This document shows positions 24,673-36,800 of a stretch of DNA of 64,000 nt, one piece after another. Origin of the DNA: Onchocerca volvulus (lineage: Eukaryota; Nematoda; Chromadorea; Rhabditida; Onchocercidae); the NCBI GenBank assembly GCA_000499405.2, contig HG738137.1:18436581-18500580 (forward strand), read 5' to 3'. The notes beneath the pieces are model-generated. The model was not told the DNA's origin, searched no databases, and saw only the letters and a program-made list of their open reading frames with translations. The position numbers were made by a program, and so were the translations under genes. Position 1 is the stretch's first letter; each line of letters begins with the position of its first letter.

Positions 24673-26735
24673 ATGCAAATGAATTAAAATATGATCCATC
24701 TGATTGTATGTTTATGAAAAGTAATTCGATTTATGTAGTTTCAGATTTATTTACTCATTGATCCAATATATAGCTGTGCCAAAGTCTTTTTTTTTTTTCA
24801 ATTGCAAAAGCGAATACTCGAAATAGCTGCATGTATAATATATTAATAAAATTTAGACTGCATAAATTGAAATGATGGGAGTAAAGTTTGGATGTTTTAT
24901 CTATCACTTTTAACAAATCAACACTTTTGCTTGATGGACAATACATGATCAGTGATCAATGATAAAGCTCACAAAACATGTGAATAAAATTAAAATAGCG
25001 TTTTGAATTATTAAAAACCAGCTTTAACAATCCAGTCTTTGCTTTGCAAAATCAAGTTTGATGGAATTCCCAAAATAAATCGAACAAAGTTTATTTATGT
25101 AATCGATTTTTTCAAATAGCTTTCATTTGTTTTAAAATGCTGCAACCTTCTTTCACTCCTAATTTCGCATTTCTTTGATATAATTTAGTCTGTGGTCAGG
25201 TAGAAAAAAATCTTATTTAAAATATTGAAAATGCTAAAGTAGATATCATTTCAACTGCAGAAATTGAATTGTTTCGATTCAAAAAAAAAAAAATTCAAAT
25301 TTTAAAATTCAGCTAAAATGTCAGCGGAATTCAATGATATGACACTGATGAAACCGGATGAATATGCAGTAGATTTTCAGGATATATTCATGACCGAATA
25401 ATTGACTTGGTATCTTTCGAAAGCTTTCCTGAAAACAGTTGTTACTTCTGTCGATCAAACAAATCTGGTAATAATTGAAATTGCTTTCGCAATATAATAA
25501 GGGAAACATATATCGTCATTCGATCCGAAATCTGGCAATCTGAAATAGCAGCATCCTGAAACAGATGTTTACTTGCATCTGTTTCCTATAATTATCCGGT
25601 TTTGACTTTTTCAACTCTGCCAATTGCCAGTTCCCCGAAATGATTTGTTGACTCTGGGAAGCTTCATGAATGAATGAACTTAATTTCAAATTAAGCTGAC
25701 ATTTGCATTCACAGTTGAAAATATAAATTACTGCTATTAGAATTGACTAAAAAATTAAATAAGCCAGAATCTTGATTATTTGGACATTTGGTAGACTAAT
25801 TCCGAGTACACAGGAACAATGAATATCTCATCTTTATAATTTATGATTACAAAATATAAATCATTTTTGTCAATTTTTCGTCGCTTAAAATGGTTGAAGA
25901 TTATAAATCGTCTGGATGGATAGTGTAGATAAAAATTTTATTCAAGTATTCATTTAAATCATATCATCGTTTCAATTATACATATACCAATTCTTATTAA
26001 TTAATTAAAGATATTAACTTCATTTTACGGTAGATGCTACCTCTTCTCTGAAGTAGAATCATTAAAGAAATTCAGCCAAATCAGCAGGTAGTCAGCAGAA
26101 GTTCACGAAAATGTGACATTGAAATGAATAAAACAAACATTCTTAGACAACGACAGCCTCAGATTTTATTTCTAATGAATAACTATACTCTTCTATTTTG
26201 TTTACCAAATATCTGAGAAATGAGTATGAAAGATCTATCGACAACACGGCGCCAGCAATATCCAAACACAAAAGGATAAGTAAATTCCTTAAGTCAATAC
26301 ATCTTCGATCTTTCTTAGTTTAAATTGTATCCCAGAAAAATACACAAACAATCGAACATTGATGGAGCAAAAATGGTGGGAAAATGACTGAAAAATAATC
26401 TGTGGGAATAATAAAGTAGAAAATAATTAATTGAATTTTAAAATATTTTGTTGAAAATTGAAGCGATTGTAACTAACAAATAAAATTTTCAACAAAGTTT
26501 ATTGTTTATTTAATTTTTTTTCCGACAACGAAATGTAAGAGTTGCTTTTAACAAATCATTTGTTTATTTTCTAATTCACTGTTTTATAACTCAAAGAATC
26601 AATTATTGATTTGTCAAAATCAGTTTATTGTATTAGATTTTTTAAAAATTTAGAAATTTGTTACTTTTCTTATTTGCAACGATTAATTTTAATTTTTTGT
26701 TAGTATATTAACCTCTCTCTATACTGAAGTTTTTT

Positions 26736-26768
<33 letters not shown>

Positions 26769-27895
26769 TTATTATTTATATGGGGAATTTCAAACCTGTT
26801 TCCATTTCAGTGGTTTTGGGTTGAAATTTAATTTATTGAAAATGTAAGCTTTTATTTAATTTAAAAAATTAGAAAAAAAGAAGAGTTGAAGATAATGAAT
26901 AAACAATGCAAAAAACAATTTGAAAATTTCAAAGAAAATTTGAAAAAGAAGAAATAGAACGAAAAATAGTAGATAAAAGAAAGGAAAAGTACTTATAAGA
27001 ATACAAATCAGAGATATAGTAGTTTTATTTCAACTTTCATATCAAGAATAAATATAAGGTCAAAGATCACGAATGAGTTGCAAAATAAAAAACTTTGATC
27101 AAATTCAAACCAAAAACAAAGAAATAATGTTCACGAAAGCTATACGTAGCGAATAGAAGGCATCTGTTCTCATTATTATTTCAAATTTATGTAAGCCATA
27201 TGGTTGAATGGTATTTAAATTATACTTTCAATGGATCGATGTACCTGTTGAACATGTGTTCTGTACTTATAGCAAACAGTCCTTTTCTTCTTTCTCCTTT
27301 AAATCAAATTCGAATATTTCCTGTATAAAAGTGAATCATTAGAATTTATCACTATATCAATATCAATATCTCATTAATATAACCAGCAGATCGATCTGCT
27401 GGTGAATTATTTCATCCCAACTAACTGGCAGAAATTCTGAAACAAAGTGTTTTCTTAATTTGTTTAGAAATTCTGACACGTACGTGTTGCATTGCACTTC
27501 AAGACTTTTCGCTGATATGTTTGTATCAAATTTTGGGAAAAAAAATGCTAAAACATATGGATTTATATCAGCTTTTTGCACATAGATAAAACTAATTTAT
27601 ACAATACACAGAGTGAAGTAAACATTGATGAAATAATTTATAATCCGTTGAAAATTGAAAATTTTCCCGCTTTTTATAGTTTCTAAAAAGCACGATGAAC
27701 AAATAAATCATTGATAATGCTGATATTATTGTAAGGATTGAAAAATGCTTTTTTTTTGGAATTTTATATGAAATTTCATTTCTTTTTATTGTTATGTATA
27801 AAATAATAACACAAACGGTAATAATGGTAATAAAAGGAATAATAATGATAAAAATGACAGAATGTGAAAATTTTTCCACTCTCTCATAGCTTCAG
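24673..27895. other. AT-rich stretch without a supported gene
   Basis: No gene can be supported. A short frame with an acceptor-like site just before its ATG (25318-25401) and an adjacent shifted frame to 25468 ending in CYFCR are suggestive but do not join properly. A T-rich run occupies 26730-26767. A perfect 20-bp palindrome built on CCAGCAGATC lies at 27383-27402. Class A E-boxes are essentially absent here, unlike the first 24 kb. Confidence 0.4.
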
Positions 27896-28365
27896 GAATT
27901 AGTACCGCAGAATAAGACTTGGAAATCATCTTATAAAATTTATGGGACTTTGTTTGAATCAAAATCTGTAGAAGACTTCAAAATTTCTAGTATTCTTGAA
28001 AAGATCTCAGCAAAAGTAAATATTTAAGGATTGAAATTTGGCTCATTTTTGCAGCCGTATTTTCTTTATTGATTTTTTAGCAAAATATTTCTCACACGGA
28101 AATCATTCGTGTCACAGCTGTAAGATCCATTCTGCTAGTGTTTTATCAGATTGCTAGTCCCTTATCAGACTCCGGGACTTCTTTAGTTAATCTGAATTTT
28201 ACCTTACGTAGTGAAATGATTGTTACATTAATTGATTTACATACAAATATAAAAAATAATAGAGTATTACATCATGTAAAACAAAAGTATAAAAGATCTC
28301 CGATAAGTAAAACCTCAATTATCCAAATTCGGGCCTGGCAACGTCAAATGCATATAGTGCAATAA
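27896..28365 (+). CDS. Unrecognised gene, last two exons
   Basis: Two open segments join in phase 0 with good splice signals. Exon 27896-28015 starts after GCTTCAG and ends GCAAAA|GTAAAT. Exon 28081-28365 starts after GATTTTTTAG and ends in TAA. Together they encode 134 residues containing TLFESKSVEDFKISSILEKI, then a hydrophobic stretch (SILLVFYQIASPL) and a basic C-terminus (KQKYKRSP). The hydrophobic stretch may be a membrane segment, but it is short. I do not recognise the family. Upstream exons are not identified. A competing minus-strand frame with two hydrophobic segments ends just upstream, at 27879. Coding status rests on phase agreement and frame length only. Confidence 0.4.
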
Positions 28366-29097
28366 ATTTAAAACTCTATGATCCTCGCTATTTTTATCAA
28401 ATTAACTGAAAAGATATCCGATCGTATACTCAGGTAAAATGCAATTATCATATTTGCTACATCTCAATAAACATACATATTGCAACACTTCGTAGCTTCT
28501 TGAAGCAGGTTTCATTATGCTGAATTTTTATTTTTTTAAATAACTCATTGTTCAAATAGCTGTTGTTTATTATTGAGAAGATTATCGCATGAAAAGTTAG
28601 AAATCTTTCAAGTAAAAAAAAAATTCAAGAATTTGCTATTTCGAAATAAAAAAAAATTTTCGAGTCATCTTTCGCTGCTCATTCATTTTATGTACAAATT
28701 TTGTCATGGCACTTTTTTGTTTAATCTTAATTAATAATTTTTTATTCCATTTAATTATCATTAGCCGTTTGAAGTTACCATAAATCATATTGTTTCAGAG
28801 GAAGAAGAAAAAAGATCAGAATGACGCATACTTTCGACTGTATATTTTATATAAAACGATCCTGCGAATTATATCTAGGAATTTTGAGCAGAAATGTACA
28901 AAATATGATTCAAATTTTGCAAAAGATATTTAGGCCGAAAATTGAACATACATATTCTCGACCAATGACATACAGAAGAAATTATTCAATTGAAAAAGGT
29001 AAATATCGAGACATCAGATAGAAGAATCATGGCCCCTCAGCCAGTTAAAATTCCGAATATATTTCATACTAGCTGTATCGGGCCAGAGTCCATCTAG

Positions 29098-29294
29098 TCT
29101 ATATAAATAAAAATGTAAATGTTCGTTTATTCAAAATCTTAAGTCCCCGGAAGTTCTTGAACACGCGTCTTATTTAAATAAAAGCAATGCCTACTGAAAT
29201 GCAACGTTGTGTGAAATTTTCAAATCAATCGGTAAAGAACTTGAAACGTTGTGTGGAAATGAGCAACGAACATTTACATTTTTATTTGTATAGA
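29098..29294. mobile_element. Miniature Helitron/Helentron-like element
   Basis: The 197-bp element begins TCTATATAAATAAAAATG and ends with its near-perfect inverse (arms of about 30 bp, 29098-29127 and 29265-29294). The end sequence matches the inverted copy near 40545-40612, beside the decayed Helitron, and the solo end at 32855. No ORF is present. A CTAG tetranucleotide directly precedes it, as at Helitron 3' ends, suggesting insertion next to an older copy. Confidence 0.65.
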
Positions 29295-30932
29295 AGATTA
29301 AATATTTCTGAAATGGGATATATATTGACAATATTATAATTTTTTTTTGTTTTTATTTTTTTGTTGCACTCCGATTTATTGGATTTGTTTTATTTATTGA
29401 TTCTTGATATCACAAACGAGAGTTTGCAGGGCCCAAAAAATTCTAAAAATAAGATAAGTTGTTTAAACGATGTTTTAAATGGCAAAATTAAAATTTTTGA
29501 TAATAATATATGTAAACTATTGATTCGAGACTGCATATTAATAATTGTTAGTGATAATGATATCAGTGATACTTGCAAAAAAGAGCAGATTGCGAATTGC
29601 TTATAATTATTACGGCATCTAAGATTTATTGAATTTTGATAACAAGCATATGTAGTGAAAAGTAAAAATGGTAAATAGTCGCAAAACCTTTTTTGTATCA
29701 TAATTTATATTTTTTCATTTAATTTTATTTTTGTTATATAATATGTGATTATTCAATCAAATTATTTGATAAAATCGGTATTTGTTTTCAGTAGAGAATA
29801 AAAATATGCCAATTTAATCGTTCATAAAACTGGAAGGATTAAAATAGCACAAAATATATGTATCAACAAAGGCTTTTTTCATAATTAGCCTTTGCCATAT
29901 CATTCAAACATTTTCGGGCGATTGAAGCCGAAAAGTTTTGAATACGGATTTTTTAGCAAAATTAATATCAAATTGTATCAAATCATTTATTGATACTTGC
30001 GCCAGAAAGAAAATCTGTGATGTTTTCCTGCAAGAGAAATTCACTCAAAATATAATGTAATGCCCTTCATTGTTTATTAATTAGTACTTTGTGATTCAAA
30101 ATCAAATTATTCATAGATAATTTTACTTATTTAAAATTATCTCTTCCAAAATACAATGACTAGTAAAATTATTTGTGAAAAACATGCTCGAATTTATTCT
30201 ATTTAAAAGATAAGCATTCACATTGCTTAACATCCTTCAAGTCTTAATTTCCGATAATTAAGTGATATAGATATAGTAAATATTATTTAATTTAACAAAT
30301 TTTTGCAAAATTTTTCCCTCTTTTCAACAAGAAATAATATCTTTTAGGCAAAATTTAGAGATAAATCTTACTTTAGTCCAAATTTTGCAAACAGAAAATA
30401 GAACTCACGAAATATCTCCTGTATAATTTCTATTGCAAAGTATTCCAGCATTTAAAAATCATATTTTATTGTTACCATAATGATCATTTACATTTTGAAG
30501 TTTATGATAAAATAGAATGAAGTATTTGATGTTATCAATGTTTATCTTAAGAGAAGGCTGTTCCATTGTGAACCTTTACAAAAAATAAATGACGACAAAA
30601 ATTCGCACGGTCAACAAAACTTCATATCCTTCTCAGAAATGATGCGAGTGATGCTTCGAAAGCAGAATCAAAATTAAAATTTCATTAAGATCTATTTGAT
30701 TTATTGTGAGTCGCAAATTCTGATCTCGAAACCTTAAATCATTTTTATGAAAATCAGGTTGCTTAATTCGATGAGATTTGTAATTTGACAATACAAAAAA
30801 TTATTCATATTAACTTCCGGAAGTTAAATGCTCTTGATTTCAAGATCTGTTTGAGGATCTTGACCCTTGACCTTAAAACTCCTTTTTGAGAATGTAACTT
30901 GAATACATCGGTAGAATATAAAAAAAAATTCT
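29295..30932. other. AT-rich stretch without a supported gene
   Basis: Overlapping frames on both strands at 29361-29701 have no recognisable content and no compatible splicing partner. Nothing else is seen. The stretch includes the presumed 3' UTR and downstream region of the minus-strand Ly6-like gene. Confidence 0.4.
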
Positions 30933-31957
30933 TCAGCACAAAAATTTAAACATTGTCAACAGTAGCAGAGCCATAAGTATCGGAGAGTAACGGATTGTCG
31001 TTGCTTTATTGAAACATTCTTTGTTGCATAAATCACCTTTACAACAACATCCTAAACCTTTCATACATGTTTCTTCCTGCAATTATTTTCACATATATCA
31101 ATTAATTCATTAATTCAGACTTTGCGAAGTAATTAAATCAAAAATGATATAAAATTAATATTGAATATAAAAATTCATTCTTATTTAAAATTTTTCATTA
31201 GGTCTAACATTCCTTTCCTTCATTTCTAATGAAACAAGAATTTTCCAAACAAGAATTAAATAATAAAATTTATTAGATTTTAATCTAACAATTGAAAAGG
31301 AATGCTTACTGAACAATTTAAGCTAAATGTATATCCATTATGTTGCATAAGTTCGAAGGAGCATCCTCTGGCACATAATCTGTTCACTGCAACATTATTA
31401 ATTTACAAATCTTTTAAAAAACGTAAATAAATGGAAGCAAAAAAATATGGTAGAAAAGATATTCAGGGATTTAAAAAAAATTGTTACCGAAATTCAGAAT
31501 TATTGATAGGTTGCTGGATAATTTAGTAATATCTAGATAATCAGGAATTAATTAGAACCTGGATGGATAAAAATTGTTTATTTAGTTGTCGATTAAAGAA
31601 ATACTAAAAATTCGAACGAACTTGATTGAATTTACTTGTTTTTTTTTTTTTTCTGGAGAAATGATATATTATGAAGATGGATTGAATTAATTTTTTATTA
31701 ATACAGCGATGATATTCCTACATTAATTGAATCCTTAAACATGAAGATAATGAAACATTAATTATATTTAATGAGAATTAATTATGAACAAAAATACCTC
31801 CAAATGTAGTCGAAAAACACATTTGAAAATTTTCAGGTTTTTCAGAGCAAAGCACAACAGAAGAAGCATTTCCTACACTTTCATAGCAAAGAAGGCATTG
31901 TACGCGATGAAACAAGTTGATAATAATAAATGCAAATACAATGATTGGAAATTTCAT
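30933..31957 (-). CDS. Ly6/uPAR-fold GPI-anchored surface protein
   Basis: Three exons (31798-31957, 31310-31386, 30933-31076) join in consistent phases to give 126 aa. Residues 1-20 form a signal peptide (KFPIIVFAFIIINLFHRVQC region). The mature part starts with LLCYES and carries ten or more cysteines spaced as in Ly6/three-finger domains. It ends with the diagnostic CCCKGDLCN motif (CCxxDxCN in the family), then a hydrophobic tail (ILMALLLLTMFKFLC) typical of a GPI-attachment signal. Nematode Ly6-like proteins act at the cell surface, several in neurons; the role here is unknown. Splice sites are GGAG|GTATTT/TTGCAG|TGAAC and TTCA|GTAAGC/TTGCAG|GAAG. The ATG chosen is the one that directly starts the hydrophobic signal; an upstream in-frame ATG would add 16 residues ahead of it. 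Confidence 0.88.
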
Positions 31958-32548
31958 CCTGAAATTTGGCAAAAAGATAAAATATTTGCTTCGAGAAGCA
32001 ATCATCCCGGCAAAAGAACAGCTTTAATTTGACTAACAATGAGTGAAAAAGCAAAAATGCGAAATATTTTTTTCTGATTTAATTCATTAATTAATTGTTG
32101 AAATTCAACAATTAAAGAATTAAACTAAAATTATATGTTCCTAAGACCAATAACATATTATTCGTTTCTGTATTTTTCGGTCAAAAACTGCTGCCATATG
32201 ATGATCATTATAACACAGTTGAAAAGAATGATTGCAAGTTTCAGTCAAAAGCTGAAAAAAAGTCGCATTTTAAAAATGCCTGCAATCAAAGTGAATTCGT
32301 AATCATCGCTTGAATCATCAACACTGTACAAATAAAGTTTCATCTTGCATGGTTAGAAGTAGATTGTAGGACATGACCTGTAACTTTGGCATCATTTTGA
32401 AAGTACTGAGGATTATCTGTTTCAATTTTCAGCAAATATGTAAAGCAAATACTTTAATATATAAATAATCATATGATTCATCTTTTTATTTTAGATAAAA
32501 AGGTTTGATTTTGATTTGTTTACTTTTTCCAAATAAGGCTTTGCATTT

Positions 32549-32599
32549 TATTTTTTTACTTTTTTTTTTGCTTTTTTTTATTTTTTTTTTTTTTTTTTA
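32549..32599. repeat. T-rich tract
   Basis: Nearly pure T with a few A/C/G interruptions. Together with the poly-A and 16-bp hairpin at 32771-32824 it forms a low-complexity stretch. Confidence 0.8.
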
Positions 32600-32785
32600 T
32601 AGAAATCATTTGGCAGATTCACTTGATATGTACTAATGTCAACACATTTAAAATCAACTTTTATCGAATTTCAAATTTTCAAAACAACTTGATATTTTCT
32701 CGCAAACATAGCAAGTTATTTATATGTCAATTTGATTAAATCATCAGTCGAGGGCAATGTTTCGTAAATAAAAAAAAAAAAAAAA

Positions 32786-32824
32786 AAATTAGATGAAATT
32801 CCAAATATGAATTTCATCTAATTT
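32786..32824. repeat. Perfect 16-bp hairpin next to poly-A
   Basis: AAATTAGATGAAATTC pairs perfectly with its inverse across a 7-nt loop (CAAATAT). It abuts a run of about 20 A and lies 31 bp upstream of the solo Helitron-like end at 32855. Confidence 0.7.
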
Positions 32825-32854
32825 GTATCGTTATTTGATTGCCGTTTTTGCAAA

Positions 32855-32960
32855 TCTATATAAATAAAAATGTAAATGCTACCTGTTACCCAGAAAACGG
32901 ATCTCCGGAAGTTCTTCACCGATTCTTTTCAAATTTTGACACAATCTTGTTTTTGAATAT
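32855..32960 (+). mobile_element. Solo Helitron-like 5' terminus
   Basis: Starts TCTATATAAATAAAAATG, then diverges while keeping the subterminal motif TCCGGAAGTTCTT seen in the element at 29098. No matching right end is visible, so this is a truncated copy. Confidence 0.5.
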
Positions 32961-33399
32961 AAATCAAAAGAAATATGAAAAGAATATATCATTTTAGAAA
33001 AAAGATATTTATGTGAAAAATATGTAGTAATTTTATGTATTCAAATCAAGCGAAAATTCTTTAATCTAATAAAAAAAAAAAATGTGCAATTTCATCACGG
33101 TACCGAGAATTTGTGCCAAAAAAGACATGGAAATTTCAGGATGAAACAAGACGGAACATTCCGTTAGGCCATGATTTCATCACGCGAACAATACCAATTA
33201 TCCGCATGTGATCGATCGTGGGAAAGCACTTGAAGCTGCTTTGATAAAAGATTCTTCTATCGATGACAATATATGCATTATTATGTTTCTGTTTACGTAA
33301 AACTGTACGTGTAAAAGTGTACTTTTTCTTGTACATAACACTTACTAATATGAATAAGAAAATGATACTTCATTTTGTTTTATAGATTTTGTTACACAT

Positions 33400-33811
33400 T
33401 TTGATTTGATGTGGCCACACGGATCAGGCCAAGTTAATCATCTGATTCATGGGCCAGAGGAACGGAGATTGGAAGTTTTTTTCTGCTTCTTCCCAACAAC
33501 TACTAATAACTCACACTTCTCCCTCTTCACTTTTATCTCGGGATTGGTATTTCACGGTCCGTACCAATTCTCCTTTTCTTCATGACGTATACGTTGAGCG
33601 TTAAGTGACGTGGGGATAAACTTAGAAACGTTAAAATATTGTGATCACTTCTGTACAGAAATAACATTCCTTGAGTTAAGCGATAGTTACATTCTGATAA
33701 AAAAAAGTCAATGATGTTATCTTTTATCAGTTGGCAATTAAATGAAGTGTATGTAGAGAGTTGTCCGGCGAAGATAAAGGATAAGACTGTGGGTTATAAG
33801 CTCATCCAGAA
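33400..33811 (+). promoter_or_regulatory. Likely promoter/5' UTR of the LOTUS gene
   Basis: A GC-richer stretch upstream of the first ATG contains two CRE-type TGACGT half sites (33583-33588 and 33606-33611). TTTTATCAG near 33722-33730 could serve as a spliced-leader acceptor. Assignment to the downstream gene is inferred from position and orientation. Confidence 0.35.
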
Positions 33812-36800
33812 ATGATGCAGTTGAATGAGACGACTTCAAAGTCAATGAGTAGAACAGATATGGAGAATGAAATCGAAAATACCATCATTGGTAATAGTTT
33901 ACTTTTTTTCTTCTCACGAATATTTGCTGTTTTCAACTTTTACTTTCCTTTCATCTTTCTTACTCAGTATGATTTTCATTAAGTATCGAAACTGTGTGAT
34001 TTTTATGTGAATTGTTTCCCAAATAGCATTCGCTTTGTTTGCCCATTCATTTATTTCAAATGGAATCGCTTAATGACATCATTTGATTCTTAACGTGACT
34101 GACAGGATCATAAATGTGACATTATATTAAATCATTCAGTTTGAGTCATTTTATTCAAATTAAATGCTCCTTCATTATTTCTTAGTCTATCAAGATAATA
34201 CAAGATAATATTTCAAATATACAAATTCTATTGCAAACAATACCATTAAAACAATGATTCATATTAAATGATAATACAAATTTCACATTCACAAACGTGC
34301 CGATCAGTTTCAGAATCAAATAATGCAAATTCTTCTGCATATTCGGAATATTATTTTATCGTGTTTTCTAACTTGGTATAAAATATGAAAAAGAGTTTAC
34401 GAACTCATAATATGTAAATTAATTCTTTTTCTGGCTATCTTTCGGTTTCACTTCCTTAACGAAACCTATACAATCTTTATCTATTAAGGAAATAGTGAGA
34501 AGTATTTTCTTTCATGTGTGACGATATTTGCAGAAATAGAAGACATGGATGAGTTTGTGGATGCGATAGATCTTTATGAAGATGAAGATGATGTCTATGA
34601 TAATATACAGTTTGTTGTTGATGGAAATAATGATGATTTCGATGATGATATGGATGACCATCTGCACGAACTTGGATTAATGCTTAATTCTACATTGGCA
34701 AGCGATTACGATGGTGCTACTGCTGCACGCTTAAACGCGCATTTCTTGTAAGTCGTTACTTTTTTTCCTGCAGTTTGGGTTCTTTGCAATTCTTAATTTC
34801 ATTACAACCGTGAATTTAAGGATCGATCTGTTCATTCCAATTTATTTGTAAATCACATTACGAAAAGTATTGTATGCCTAGTAGGGATTATAATGGATGG
34901 TTTTAAGTATTTACTATTTTATTTGATTTTTGCGCTCTTTGTAATAATTTCTTCTCCTTTGCTAATCGATAGCAGTAAATCGTTTTCATTTTAACTTTGG
35001 GTGCTTATATCTTGTCGGTACCAGTCAGTTGGCTTTTTCTTTCCCGGTATATGTGGATTTTGCTAAATGCTTTTGCCCAGGATAAATCACGCAAATTTTT
35101 CTAATCCACTTTCTATCACGCTTCTTTTAATGCAAAATTAGATCTTGAATGAGTGGGACTAATACTATACAACTTCTTACTTTTTTTCAACTTGTAGTAA
35201 TGACTGGAGAATTTTGCTGGAAAAGAAGGCACTCGAACTCGGTTTCCCTGATCTTGAAGAATTACTCAAATCGGAATACATGAAAGATTATGTAGAACAG
35301 ACGTCGTCAGTTGATGGTGTTGCCATTTATGGGGCAGTCTCTAGACCAGAAAATGAACATATTCTTCGAAGAGTTGCTGATTGTAAATTAAACGAAGAAC
35401 AAAAGTAAATTTTTGCTATGTTATATAAGATTTATCTTGCATGTTACAATTTGATATTATTAACAAATAGGGTTCGATAAAAATGGTTAGTTTTTCAAAT
35501 GTGGCATATCTTTTGAGACATTCGGGATAATGTTTAAATGATTTTTAACTCTTAAAGTTATAAGAAGATGGATAGTTTGAAGATTTTGCATATTATTCAA
35601 ATAAATAAAAATCCAAATTTTGGATTTGAAATTTTCAGAGCTGAAAAAAGAAGAAAACAAAGATTGGTGGCGCTAAAAAACCCAGAAAATAGGCAGAATT
35701 TCCTTGAGGTTATAGTTTCCAGTTTAAAAAATTTCATATGTCCAATTTTTTCTTCATTGATTTTGGCAACAGTTTAATGAAGAATGATGCTTAGGCATAA
35801 TATTTTTATTCTATATATTGTTTGAGTAGTAAGAAATTTTCATATTACCATAACGCTGACACTTGATAAATTGAAAGAAATTTCCGAATTTTCACATGAA
35901 TTTTTCTTTCTGAGCGATAGCTGCTTCGAATTAATATGTTTGATTTAGGGAAAGCGTCGAATTTTGGAGATTTTGCTGGATTTAAAGGCATACAAAACAG
36001 AAGTTGATTATCAAACAATTCGGGACGAATACTTAAAACTTCATAATGTTAGCTTGAATGCTTCGGTTAGCAGTGATTTTATTTTTATTTACATTGGATT
36101 TATCATAATCTTTCAAACATGTTTAATTTTCTTTACATATTTTATCTTGATTTTTATTATAATCATTTTCCTTTCGAAATTTTCTGGTTATTAATTCTGA
36201 ATAAAATCTCATTACAGGAACACCAGCGGTTATTCATGAATAAATCAGCATTTAAAAATTTCTGCCGGGTTTTTTATCGAGAGGTTATTATAATTAATCA
36301 CAATCCCATTCGAATAAAACTCAGAAGTCCGGATATAAAAAGTAGGTGCCGTTTTTTGATTAGATCTTAAAACCGACTGTTCATTAGGTAATTTCTTTTG
36401 CTTGTGTGTATAATTTTCTGTTTAGCTTTTGTCTAACGTTTTAAGCTTATGCATGAAAGATTACTCAAGAATTATACCGTTTCCTAATAATGGCATTGGG
36501 AAAGCAGTGAATAATGAGTTTTGATATTAAATTGATGCATTTCAATTGAACCTTTTCTTTATGAGTTGCGAGTATTATATTTCGACCCATGACAAAAAGC
36601 TAACATCCACTTTTTCAGTTCCTGAAAAAATAACAGAAGAAGATCTTCGTTTGTTAGCGAACATCAATAAGATTGAACTTCCAATATTTCCTCTGGAATA
36701 TTCACCTCTTGCATCGAATATTGTACGCAAAGAAAGTGAGTTTGGTTATTTCTTTCTCAATTTTTCTGACATGGTAATGAAATGATAATGATTTAAACAA

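Noticed and set aside
25318..25468. Short plus-strand frame after an acceptor-like AATTCAG, and an adjacent frame ending CYFCR like a zinc-finger start.
   Set aside because: The two pieces cannot be joined by a real intron and no further zinc-finger residues follow.
27363..27879. Minus-strand frames with two hydrophobic segments, a possible membrane protein.
   Set aside because: They begin at non-ATG codons, no good acceptor joins them in phase, and low-complexity AT-rich DNA easily encodes Ile/Leu/Phe runs. Too weak to annotate.
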